This document shows, in pieces, positions 6,472 through 12,561 of a DNA stretch of 12,561 nt. Numbering within the stretch: the first letter of the stretch is position 1; each line of letters starts with the position of its first letter. Below the pieces are notes generated by a model. That model saw nothing but the letters and a program-made list of their open reading frames with translations. It did not search any database and was not told the DNA's origin. The position numbers and the translations under genes were made by a program. This DNA is from Microbacteriaceae bacterium UBA963. GTDB lineage: Bacteria > Actinomycetota > Actinomycetes > Actinomycetales > Microbacteriaceae. Location: NCBI GenBank assembly GCA_002292955.1, contig DBCH01000129.1:4093-16653 (forward strand). The letters are read 5' to 3'.

Positions 6472-8066
6472 CACGCGCCATAGTTATTGGAGGCGGAATC
6501 GCGGGGCTCTCGTCGGCCGCCCTGCTCGCCCGCGATGGCTACGATGTCACGCTCCTTGAGAAAAACTCATCGGTGGGCGGTCGCGCCGGCTCGTGGGAGA
6601 AGAACGGCTTTCGTTTTGACACTGGTCCTTCCTGGTACCTCATGCCGGAGGTATTCGACCACTTTTTCCGATTGATGGGCACGACGGCAGAAGAGCACTA
6701 CCAGTTGATCCGGCTCGATCCCGGTTACCGCGTTTTCTTTGAGGAAGACGTTCGTACGGGTACGCCCCCGCTCGACATTCGCGATTCACGTGAGGCCAAT
6801 CTCGATCTCTTTGAGCAGCGGGAACCCGGTTCGCGTCAGAAGATGGGCGAATATCTGGACTCGGCCAAAGACACCTACGAGATGGCCAAAAGACGCTTTC
6901 TCTATACGAGTTTTGCGAAGTTTGGCCCGCTCCTGCGCGGTGACGTTCTCAAGCGCCTGCCAAAGCTACTGAGCCTGCTCCGCGTGAGCCTGGCCGACTA
7001 CGCTGCCCGTTACGTGAAATCGCCGACCCTGCAGCAGGTGCTCGGCTACCCCGCCGTTTTTTTGGGCTCAAGCCCCTACATCACGCCGAGCATGTACCAC
7101 CTCATGAGTTACCTCGACCTCGAAGACGGCGTGCTGTATCCCGTGGGCGGCTTTCATAAGGTCATTACCGCGATTGAGAAGGTGGCCGAGGCCGCGGGCG
7201 TGACCATCATTCGCAACGCCACGGTGACGGCAATCGAGACGGACGGCCCCGGTTCCGGCGCGCGCGTGACGGGTGTTACCTATCAGGGAGCCCGGGGCGG
7301 CAAGCCCAGGACACTATCCGCCGACGTGGTGGTTTCGTCGGCCGACCTGCATCACTCGGAGACCGAACTGCTTCCGCCGGCACAGCAGACCTACTCACAG
7401 AAGTGGTGGGACACTCGTGTGGCCGGGCCCAGTGCCGTGCTGGTCTACCTGGGCGTGAGCGGGCGCATGCCACAGCTCGACCACCACAATCTCTTCTTCA
7501 CGAGCGACTGGAACGACAACTTCGGGCGAATCTTTAACGAACCGCGGTCGATTCCGGATCCCGCATCCATTTATGTGTGCCGGCCGAACACGACCGACCC
7601 CTTCGTGGCCCCGGGTTCTGACACCAATCTGTTCGTGCTCATCCCCGTTCCGGCCGACCCGAGCATTGGCAAGGGAGGAATGTCGGGAAAGGGTAGCCCT
7701 CAGGTGGAGGCTGCCGCGGACGCGGCCATTGCGCAGATAGCTCGGTGGGCGAAGGTTCCCGATCTGGCCGAGCGCATTGTGGTGCGTCGCACCATAGGCC
7801 CGGCCGACTTTGCGGGCGACCTCAACACCTGGCTGGGCACAGCACTCGGCCCCAGTCACATCTTGAAGCAGAGCGCCTTCTTCCGCGCCGGCAACAAGAG
7901 CAAAAAGGTACGCGGGCTTTACTACTCGGGCGGTTCGTCCATCCCGGGTATCGGTCTGCCCATGTGCCTGATCAGTAGTGAAATTCTGATCAAACGTCTA
8001 CGCGGAGACGGGTCGACGGAACCGCTGCCCGAACCACTCTTTCCCACTGTGGACCGAACGGCCTGA
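6468..8066 (+). CDS. crtI: Phytoene desaturase (lycopene-forming)
   Basis: A 532-residue FAD-dependent oxidoreductase that introduces double bonds into phytoene to give lycopene. The N-terminal dinucleotide-binding fold is GGGIAGLSSA (8-17), with the ribose-binding Glu31 in LLEKN, followed by GGRAG (37-41) and the family block DTGPSWYLMP (51-60). VGGFHKVITAIEKVAEAAGV in the middle is the second FAD-contact region. The C-terminal CrtI signature GGSSIPGIGLPMCLIS is at 488-503. Lycopene as end product, rather than neurosporene, is inferred from the cyclase and elongase genes downstream, which act on lycopene. Translation is coupled to crtB by the ATGA overlap; GGGAA lies 7 nt before the ATG. The stop lies 2 nt before the crtYe ATG. 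Confidence 0.96.
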   Translation: MTRAIVIGGGIAGLSSAALLARDGYDVTLLEKNSSVGGRAGSWEKNGFRFDTGPSWYLMPEVFDHFFRLMGTTAEEHYQLIRLDPGYRVFFEEDVRTGTPPLDIRDSREANLDLFEQREPGSRQKMGEYLDSAKDTYEMAKRRFLYTSFAKFGPLLRGDVLKRLPKLLSLLRVSLADYAARYVKSPTLQQVLGYPAVFLGSSPYITPSMYHLMSYLDLEDGVLYPVGGFHKVITAIEKVAEAAGVTIIRNATVTAIETDGPGSGARVTGVTYQGARGGKPRTLSADVVVSSADLHHSETELLPPAQQTYSQKWWDTRVAGPSAVLVYLGVSGRMPQLDHHNLFFTSDWNDNFGRIFNEPRSIPDPASIYVCRPNTTDPFVAPGSDTNLFVLIPVPADPSIGKGGMSGKGSPQVEAAADAAIAQIARWAKVPDLAERIVVRRTIGPADFAGDLNTWLGTALGPSHILKQSAFFRAGNKSKKVRGLYYSGGSSIPGIGLPMCLISSEILIKRLRGDGSTEPLPEPLFPTVDRTA

Positions 8067-8068
8067 GC

Positions 8069-8392
8069 ATGACCTGGATCTACCTCGCGGCGCTCCTTTT
8101 TTCCCTGATAGGGATGGTGGTTCTTGACCGCCGTTTCACGCTGTTCTTTTGGGCTGATGCACGACGCGCCGCAATCGTACTGCCGGCGGGGGTGCTGTTC
8201 TTTCTGCTCTGGGACCTCGCGGGAATAGGTCTGGGGATATTCTTTCGCGGCCCGTCGTCGCTGGTCACGGGCATTGTTGTCGCACCCGAACTGCCCATTG
8301 AAGAGATCGCGTTCCTGACGCTGCTGTGCTACCTCACAATGAATGTGTTCGCAGGGATAACGAAGATTCTGATGCGGAGGGACCACCCGTGA
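8069..8392 (+). CDS. crtYe: Carotenoid cyclase subunit, first half of a heterodimeric lycopene cyclase
   Basis: A 107-residue integral membrane protein of the actinobacterial lycopene cyclase domain family (CrtYc/CrtYe/CrtYg). Three hydrophobic helices are predicted at about 2-20, 35-58 and 78-98. Between the last two lie the family motifs LWDLAGIGLGIFFRG (47-61) and APELPIEEIAFL (72-83); the acidic PIEE is the conserved, probably catalytic, site. Such subunits work only as a pair with the next gene product, closing rings on lycopene-derived ends. Here the partner is CrtYf and the natural substrate is probably the C50 product of CrtEb. No clear ribosome site precedes the ATG, which lies 2 nt after the crtI stop, so translational coupling is likely. 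Whether the rings are epsilon, gamma or beta cannot be read from sequence. Confidence 0.9.
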   Translation: MTWIYLAALLFSLIGMVVLDRRFTLFFWADARRAAIVLPAGVLFFLLWDLAGIGLGIFFRGPSSLVTGIVVAPELPIEEIAFLTLLCYLTMNVFAGITKILMRRDHP

Positions 8393-8745
8393 CGTATTTG
8401 TGGCTCAACGTGGTTTTTCTTGCTGCGGTGTTTGTTTTCTGGGCTGTTGCCATGGCCGTTCACGGGCGACGCGCTCGCCGCCGCATCGCGTCGGGTGAGG
8501 TAACCACAACCCCCCGCCCGCGTCGTCGCTTGGCTGCGCTCTTTCTCACGCTCGCGGTGCTTCTGGTGCTCACCGCAATCTTCGACAACGTCATTGTGGG
8601 GCTGGGCATCGTGGGCTACGACGAAGCCAAAATCTTAGGCGTCCTGGTGGGCGTGGCCCCCCTCGAAGACTTCGCCTATACCGTCGCGGCAGTTTTTGCG
8701 CTTCCGGCGCTCTGGATGTTGCTGCCCGCGAGGGCTCAGCGGTAA
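8389..8745 (+). CDS. crtYf: Carotenoid cyclase subunit, second half of a heterodimeric lycopene cyclase
   Basis: A 118-residue membrane protein homologous to its upstream neighbour. Helices are at about 4-24, 48-72 and 82-112, with a basic loop (HGRRARRR...PRPRRR, 25-48) between the first two, probably cytoplasmic. The motifs FDNVIVGLGIVGYD (65-78) and VGVAPLEDFAYT (88-99) are the counterparts of the PIEE block; PLED carries the conserved acidic pair. The start is GTG 8389-8391, which overlaps the crtYe stop as GTGA and has GGAGGG 7 nt upstream. A longer frame from 8326 would only add out-of-family residues from within crtYe. The tight overlap suggests stoichiometric synthesis of the two cyclase subunits. 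The stop TAA shares one base with the crtEb ATG. Confidence 0.9.
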   Translation: MTYLWLNVVFLAAVFVFWAVAMAVHGRRARRRIASGEVTTTPRPRRRLAALFLTLAVLLVLTAIFDNVIVGLGIVGYDEAKILGVLVGVAPLEDFAYTVAAVFALPALWMLLPARAQR

Positions 8746-9650
8746 TGGCCACCTCCCGGCGGAGCGGGACCTTCCGCACCCTGCTGATGTCCTCGCGCCC
8801 TCTCTCGTGGGTGAACACCGCGTTCCCGTTTGCCGTGGGCTACGTGATGACCACGCACCAGGTGGACCTCACGCTCATCATTGGGACTCTCTTCTTTCTC
8901 ATCCCCTACAACGTGGCCATGTACGGCATCAACGATGTCTTTGACTACGAGTCCGACATGCGCAATCCGCGCAAGGGTGGCGTTGAAGGCGCGGTTCTGG
9001 ATCGACGATTCCACCGACTCACGCTGTGGGTGGTGCTGGCCACGAACCTGCCGTTCTTGGTTTTCTTGGTGGCCGTGGGCAATCCGCTGTCTTGGCTCGT
9101 CCTCGCCGTGAGCATGTTCGCCGTGGTGGCGTACTCCGTGAAAGGCCTGCGCTTCAAGGAGGTGCCCTTCCTCGACTCACTCACGTCGAGTACGCACTTC
9201 GTGAGCCCCGCGATTTATGGACTCGTTCTTGCCGGGGCCGTGTTCACCCCGGCACTGTGGCTGATTCTCGCGGCCTATTTCTTGTGGGGTGTGGCGTCAC
9301 ACGCGTTCGGTGCAATCCAAGACATTCAGGCCGATCGCGAGGGCGGGCTGGCCTCGGTGGCCACCGTCATGGGCGCGCGGTTCACGGCCCGCTTTGCCCT
9401 CGTGGCGTACCTACTGGCTGGCGTTGCGCTGGTGTTCGCGGCCGTGACAGGCACGGGTGCGTGGCCAACGTTCTATGCCCCTGTTCTGGCAATTCCCTAC
9501 GTGATAATGGTGTGGCCCTACCTGTCGCTGCCAGACGCCGAGTGCGAGCGTGCTCACCGCGGCTGGCGCGCCTTTCTGTGGATCAATTACGCAGCGGGCT
9601 TTGGGGTGACGATGCTCCTCATCCTGCATTGGACGGGCGCCGGAGCTTAG
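8745..9650 (+). CDS. crtEb: Lycopene elongase, UbiA-type prenyltransferase
   Basis: A 301-residue membrane enzyme of the UbiA superfamily that transfers C5 units from DMAPP to both ends of lycopene, giving C45 and C50 intermediates. The first Asp motif NDVFDYESDMRNPRKGG (63-79; Asp64, Asp67, Asp71) and the second, DIQADREGG (193-201; Asp193, Asp197), bind the Mg2+-diphosphate. The NDVFDYESD-RNPRKGGVEGAV form is, from memory, typical of CrtEb-like lycopene elongases rather than quinone or heme prenyltransferases. About eight hydrophobic helices are visible. The ATG overlaps the crtYf stop (TAATG), with GAGGG 10 nt upstream. It is the last gene of the crt operon; no strong terminator is seen in the 24 nt before the convergent MFS gene. 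Its presence marks the pathway as C50. Confidence 0.94.
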   Translation: MATSRRSGTFRTLLMSSRPLSWVNTAFPFAVGYVMTTHQVDLTLIIGTLFFLIPYNVAMYGINDVFDYESDMRNPRKGGVEGAVLDRRFHRLTLWVVLATNLPFLVFLVAVGNPLSWLVLAVSMFAVVAYSVKGLRFKEVPFLDSLTSSTHFVSPAIYGLVLAGAVFTPALWLILAAYFLWGVASHAFGAIQDIQADREGGLASVATVMGARFTARFALVAYLLAGVALVFAAVTGTGAWPTFYAPVLAIPYVIMVWPYLSLPDAECERAHRGWRAFLWINYAAGFGVTMLLILHWTGAGA

Positions 9651-9674
9651 CGAGCCCCACCACCGGCAGGGCGA

Positions 9675-11054
9675 CTACTTCTGGGCGTTTCGCTCGGCGT
9701 CCGAAGTGAACCTCGGCTTGATGGGAATCATGATGACCAGCCCAACCAGGAGTACGAAAACAATTGCCAAGATGCCCCAGTACTGAGCACCCAGCGTGGT
9801 GGTGAGAATCCAGAAGAGAAGCGGGGAGAGCCACACGACAAGCCGGCCGGTCGTGGCGTAGAGACCGAAGAGCTCACCCTCGTTGCGGTTGTTCGATACC
9901 CGAGCGAGGAGCGAACGACTCGCTGACTGGGTGGGGCCGACAAAGAGGCTTAAGACAAGTCCGCCGATCCAGAAAACAATGGGCCCGCCAGAGTTGAAGA
10001 TGAAGACGAAGAGTCCGGCGACTATGAGGCCAATGAGAGAACCGATGATCACGGGTTTGGGCCCGACTCGGTTGTCAATGACGCCCCCGAGGAATACCCC
10101 GATGCCGCCAACGAGGTTTGCTGCAATTCCGAAGAACAAGATTTCCTCGAAACCGAACCCAAAGACAGTGCCCGCAAGAATAGCTCCCAGACTAAATACG
10201 GCAACGAGGCCGTCGCGATAAATGGCGCTGGCAAGCAGGAAGTAGAAGGTTTGGCGGTCATTGCGGAACAGTGCGCGAATATCGCGGACAAGCCTCCTGT
10301 AGGAACCGGCCACGCTCAGGCGCTGCGCACCAGGCAGCGCAGAGACTTCGGGAACAGCCGTGAGCACGGGAATGGAGAAGATGAGCGACCACAGAGCGGC
10401 AATCACGAAGATGACGCGGATATTGAGGGCCCCATCGTTGGGAATTCCAAACCAGTGGTTATCGCCCAGGGCAAAGCCGACCAGCGAGATCACGAGCACG
10501 ACAATGCCACCGATATAGCCCATGCCCCAGCCGAACCCACTGACACTTCCGACGTTTTTGGGCGTGGAGACCTGCAGAAGCATGGCGTTGTAATTCACGT
10601 TGGCGAACTCGTAGAAGATGTTCGCGGTAGCGTAGAGCACAATTCCGTAAATCCAGAAAGCCTGCGAGGGTTCGATAAAGAACATGCCGAAAGTGGCGAG
10701 AATCACCACGCCGGTATTGATGCCGAGCCACATTCGACGCCGACCCATGGCGTCAGCGCGCTGCCCCAGGATGGGGGCAACGAAGATGATGATGATTCCG
10801 CCAATCCAGACAGACGCGGACAGTCCATTGGCAAGCCCATTCACAGCGGCGTCGTAGGCAACTTTGGCCGCACCCGTCTCTCCGGAGGCTTCGTAGTCGG
10901 CGACGATCTTGGGATCGATGAAGGCATCAGAGATGATGTAGCGGGCAAAGACAAACGTCGTTATGAGAACGCTGAAGGCCGACGTGCCCCAGTCCCAGAG
11001 GGCCCATGAAAAAACCTGACCGCGCTTACGTGTGGGGGCAACTGTGCTCGACAT
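9675..11054 (-). CDS. MFS transporter, UMF1/Atg22-like family
   Basis: A 459-residue polytopic membrane protein with about 12 hydrophobic segments. WALWDWGTSAF (17-27) is the opening motif of the UMF1 branch of the major facilitator superfamily, relatives of yeast Atg22 vacuolar amino acid exporters. The MFS loop 2-3 signature appears as PILGQRADAMGRRR (94-107). AIYRDGLVAV, around the start of the second half, is also typical. The start is taken as ATG 11054-11052 because a TANNNT box lies seven bases upstream. An ATG seven codons earlier has no ribosome site. The substrate is unknown. The gene converges on the crt operon with a 24-nt gap and is divergent from dnaK. I see nothing tying it to carotenoids. 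Confidence 0.88.
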   Translation of the reverse strand: MSSTVAPTRKRGQVFSWALWDWGTSAFSVLITTFVFARYIISDAFIDPKIVADYEASGETGAAKVAYDAAVNGLANGLSASVWIGGIIIIFVAPILGQRADAMGRRRMWLGINTGVVILATFGMFFIEPSQAFWIYGIVLYATANIFYEFANVNYNAMLLQVSTPKNVGSVSGFGWGMGYIGGIVVLVISLVGFALGDNHWFGIPNDGALNIRVIFVIAALWSLIFSIPVLTAVPEVSALPGAQRLSVAGSYRRLVRDIRALFRNDRQTFYFLLASAIYRDGLVAVFSLGAILAGTVFGFGFEEILFFGIAANLVGGIGVFLGGVIDNRVGPKPVIIGSLIGLIVAGLFVFIFNSGGPIVFWIGGLVLSLFVGPTQSASRSLLARVSNNRNEGELFGLYATTGRLVVWLSPLLFWILTTTLGAQYWGILAIVFVLLVGLVIMIPIKPRFTSDAERNAQK

Positions 11055-11061
11055 GAGAGCA

Positions 11062-11067
11062 ACGCTA
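11062..11067 (-). promoter_or_regulatory. -10 box TAGCGT of a probable leaderless MFS promoter
   Basis: On the minus strand TAGCGT fits TANNNT and ends seven bases before the chosen ATG, placing +1 at or one base before the A. No Shine-Dalgarno sequence is present. It supports the shorter start over the ATG at 11075. Confidence 0.45.
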
Positions 11068-11162
11068 CCGGGCATCCGACCTGTGGGATAGGGCGAAAAC
11101 GCAGACCGCGCGTGAGTTCACCAAAAATTCTCTCCGGCACGGACATCCACGCTGATTAAGAA

Positions 11163-11183
11163 CTTGAGTCACATTGACTCAAG
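11163..11183. promoter_or_regulatory. HAIR operator 1 (HspR binding site), perfect
   Basis: CTTGAGT (11163-11169), seven bases, then ACTCAAG (11177-11183): an exact match to the HspR-associated inverted repeat consensus CTTGAGT-N7-ACTCAAG. The symmetry extends two further bases on each side (11161-11185). The site covers the candidate dnaK -35. HspR, usually encoded at the end of the dnaK operon, represses it here in known actinobacteria. It lies 134 bp before the dnaK ATG. Confidence 0.93.
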
Positions 11184-11201
11184 TTCGACTTGACATAACA
11201 T
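11174..11201 (+). promoter_or_regulatory. dnaK promoter candidate
   Basis: TTGACT (11174-11179), a 16-bp spacer and TAACAT (11196-11201) make a plausible housekeeping promoter, with +1 near 11208 and a leader of about 108 nt. The -35 lies inside HAIR 1 and the start point lies just before HAIR 2, which suits repression by HspR. TTGACA at 11190-11195 is a better -35 by sequence, but it has no TANNNT box at 16-19 bp. Confidence 0.55.
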
Positions 11202-11216
11202 TCCGCGACTGGCAAA

Positions 11217-11237
11217 CTTGATACATCGAGACTCAAG
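11217..11237. promoter_or_regulatory. HAIR operator 2, imperfect
   Basis: CTTGATA (11217-11223), seven bases, then ACTCAAG (11231-11237): 12 of 14 consensus positions, with two mismatches in the left arm and a perfect right arm. It is centred 54 bp downstream of HAIR 1, about five helical turns, so two HspR dimers could sit on the same face and bracket the promoter. Confidence 0.8.
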
Positions 11238-11303
11238 TCTTGAAAACGACTTAACAAGAGCCACACAGTCTCTTGGCCCGGCACCCCGGCGTCAAGGAAA
11301 ACG

Positions 11304-11310
11304 AAGGAGA
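11304..11310 (+). promoter_or_regulatory. dnaK ribosome binding site
   Basis: AAGGAGA lies 6 nt before the ATG. This is the strongest Shine-Dalgarno sequence in the window, in contrast with the leaderless starts of dcd, crtB and the MFS gene. Confidence 0.85.
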
Positions 11311-11316
11311 TAACAC

Positions 11317-12561
11317 ATGTCACGAGCAGTAGGTATTGACCTCGGAACCACCAACTCGGTTGTTGCGGTGCTTGAGGGTGGAGAACCCACCGTCATCGCC
11401 AACGCAGAAGGATTCCGCACCACCCCCTCGGTGGTGGCGTTCACCAAAGACGGCGAAGTTCTCGTGGGAGAGCCGGCCAAGCGCCAGGCCGTCACGAACG
11501 TCGACCGCACGCTGGCTTCGGTCAAGCGCCACATGGGTACCACCCACACCGACCAGATTGATGACAAGAAGTACACGCCGCAGGAGATCTCGGCACGTAT
11601 TCTCGGCAAGCTCAAGCGCGACGCTGAGCAGTACCTCGGCGACACCGTCACCGATGCGGTCATCACGGTTCCCGCATACTTCAACGACGCCGAGCGTCAG
11701 GCCACCAAGGAGGCCGGTGAGATCGCGGGCCTCAACGTGCTGCGCATCATCAACGAGCCCACCGCGGCCGCCCTGGCCTACGGCCTCGACAAGGGCAAGG
11801 AAGACGAGCTCATTTTGGTCTTTGACCTCGGTGGTGGAACATTCGACGTGTCGCTGCTCGAAGTGGGTAAGGACGACGAGTTCTCCACCATCCAGGTGCG
11901 CTCCACCTCGGGCGACAACCGCCTCGGCGGTGACGACTGGGATCAGCGCGTTGTTGAGCACCTGATCAAGAAGTTCAAAGAGACCTCGGGTGTCGATGTG
12001 AGCACCGACAAGATTGCTCTGCAGCGACTCAAGGAAGCCGCCGAGCAGGCCAAGAAGGAACTGTCGTCGTCGACAACGACGAACATCCAGCTGCCGTACC
12101 TGTCACTCACCGAGAATGGCCCCGCCAACCTCGACGAGACGCTCACGCGCGCCCAGTTCGAGTCGATGACGCAGGATCTCGTTGACCGCACCAAGAAGCC
12201 CTTCGAGGATGTTATCCGCGAAGCCGGCGTCAAGGTGGGCGACGTAGACCACGTCGTGCTCGTGGGCGGATCCACGCGTATGCCCGCTGTGGTGGAGCTC
12301 GTCAAGAGCCTCACGGGCGGCAAGGAGCCCAACAAGGGCGTGAACCCCGACGAGGTTGTTGCCGTGGGCGCAGCCCTGCAGGCCGGCGTGCTGCGCGGTG
12401 AGCGCAAGGACGTGCTTCTGATCGACGTGACCCCGCTGAGCCTCGGTATCGAGACCAAGGGTGGCATCATGACCAAGCTCATCGAGCGCAACACGGCCAT
12501 TCCCACCAAGCGGTCCGAGACCTTCACCACAGCGGACGACAACCAGCCCGCCGTGTCGATT
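11317..12561 (+). CDS. dnaK: Molecular chaperone DnaK (Hsp70), N-terminal part, truncated by window end
   Basis: 415 residues are visible with no stop. The whole actin-like ATPase domain is present. Phosphate loop 1 is GIDLGTTNS (6-14), [14 protein letters not shown] is at 121-134, [12 protein letters not shown] at 145-156, phosphate loop 2 is [10 protein letters not shown] (170-179), and the adenosine-binding [11 protein letters not shown] is at 313-323. The interdomain linker [15 protein letters not shown] is at 365-379, after which the substrate-binding domain begins (NTAIPT-RSETFTT). Around residues 75-90 it lacks the roughly 24-residue insert of E. coli DnaK, a known Gram-positive feature. 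DnaK folds and protects proteins in the cytosol, using ATP with DnaJ and GrpE; grpE, dnaJ and hspR usually follow in actinobacteria and would lie beyond the window. Control is by two HAIR sites and a single promoter candidate upstream. Confidence 0.98.
   Translation, partial: MSRAVGIDLGTTNSVVAVLEGGEPTVIANAEGFRTTPSVVAFTKDGEVLVGEPAKRQAVTNVDRTLASVKRHMGTTHTDQIDDKKYTPQEISARILGKLKRDAEQYLGDTVTDAVITVPAYFNDAERQATKEAGEIAGLNVLRIINEPTAAALAYGLDKGKEDELILVFDLGGGTFDVSLLEVGKDDEFSTIQVRSTSGDNRLGGDDWDQRVVEHLIKKFKETSGVDVSTDKIALQRLKEAAEQAKKELSSSTTTNIQLPYLSLTENGPANLDETLTRAQFESMTQDLVDRTKKPFEDVIREAGVKVGDVDHVVLVGGSTRMPAVVELVKSLTGGKEPNKGVNPDEVVAVGAALQAGVLRGERKDVLLIDVTPLSLGIETKGGIMTKLIERNTAIPTKRSETFTTADDNQPAVSI

Larger units (their letters stand above)
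11055..11316. other. Intergenic region between divergent MFS gene and dnaK
   Basis: These 262 bases contain no ORF that looks coding and no RNA gene. Beyond the MFS -10 box, the two HAIR sites, the dnaK promoter and the ribosome site, I see nothing in 11068-11160. The dnaK leader (about 11208-11316) contains a small CAAG-T-CTTG dyad at 11234-11242 but no obvious riboswitch or thermometer fold. Confidence 0.7.

Noticed and set aside
8326..8388. Upstream ATG extension of crtYf
   Set aside because: It adds 21 residues unrelated to the family from within crtYe; GTG 8389 has GGAGGG at ideal spacing and gives the family length.
9639..9667. GCCGG/CCGGC hairpin as a terminator between crtEb and the MFS gene
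   Set aside because: The stem is only 5 bp with a 19-nt loop and no T-run, part of it is coding sequence, and it is likely chance in GC-rich DNA.
10251..11009. Long open frame (252 codons) on plus, antisense to the MFS gene
   Set aside because: Its translation is highly charged, rich in D/H/N/G, without domains, and it mirrors the codon bias of the convincing MFS gene on the other strand; no ribosome site precedes it.
11190..11195. TTGACA as the dnaK -35 hexamer
   Set aside because: It is a perfect hexamer, but no TANNNT box lies 16-19 bp downstream; TTGACT at 11174 with TAACAT is a better pair.
1..12561. Search for a mobile element, CRISPR array, toxin-antitoxin pair or defence system
   Set aside because: No direct-repeat arrays, transposase or integrase motifs, tRNA-like ends or paired small ORFs with family signatures were found; nearly all sequence is accounted for by housekeeping and carotenoid genes.

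Overview
The window looks like chromosome from a high-GC Gram-positive actinobacterium, most likely family Microbacteriaceae. The evidence is a Mycobacterium-like dCTP deaminase, a C50-type crt cluster with a split (heterodimeric) lycopene cyclase, HspR-type HAIR operators in front of dnaK, a DnaK lacking the insertion found in proteobacterial homologues, and several start codons that sit where the transcript itself should begin (leaderless promoters with a TANNNT -10 box). The genus cannot be fixed from the sequence.

Layout, left to right. (1) Positions 1-867 are the C-terminal part of a Pif1/RecD-like superfamily 1 helicase that runs in from outside the window. (2) 889-1494 is dcd (dCTP deaminase, probably dUMP-forming), with its own leaderless promoter. 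(3) A hairpin at 1522-1537 separates dcd from a convergent TetR regulator (1538-2113, minus). (4) The TetR gene is divergent from a 905-residue MMPL/RND-type membrane transporter (2259-4976) that carries a long Ala/Gln-rich coiled-coil insert. About 145 bp of promoter and operator sequence lie between them. (5) The transporter ends tail-to-tail with idi (4973-5560, minus), and the two genes share one CTAG as their stop codons. (6) idi is divergent from a compact operon crtB-crtI-crtYe-crtYf-crtEb (5602-9650), in which every junction overlaps or has a gap of 2 nt. (7) A UMF1-type MFS transporter (9675-11054, minus) converges on the operon. (8) A 262-bp intergenic region with a heat-shock promoter and two HAIR sites leads into dnaK (11317 to the window end, partial).

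The central block is a C50 carotenoid pathway. Idi interconverts IPP and DMAPP. CrtB makes phytoene, CrtI desaturates it to lycopene, CrtEb adds C5 units to both ends of lycopene, and the CrtYe/CrtYf pair cyclises the ends. The product should be a cyclic C50 pigment of the decaprenoxanthin or sarcinaxanthin type; ring type cannot be read from sequence alone. The geranylgeranyl-PP synthase gene crtE, often found with these genes, is not in the window. The most interesting regulatory point is a 23-bp dyad (5588-5610) that covers the leaderless crtB start and sits against the idi -10 box, so one regulator could control both directions.

I found no mobile element, CRISPR array, tRNA or rRNA, and no wholly new system. 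The novelty is mainly in regulation and gene arrangement.
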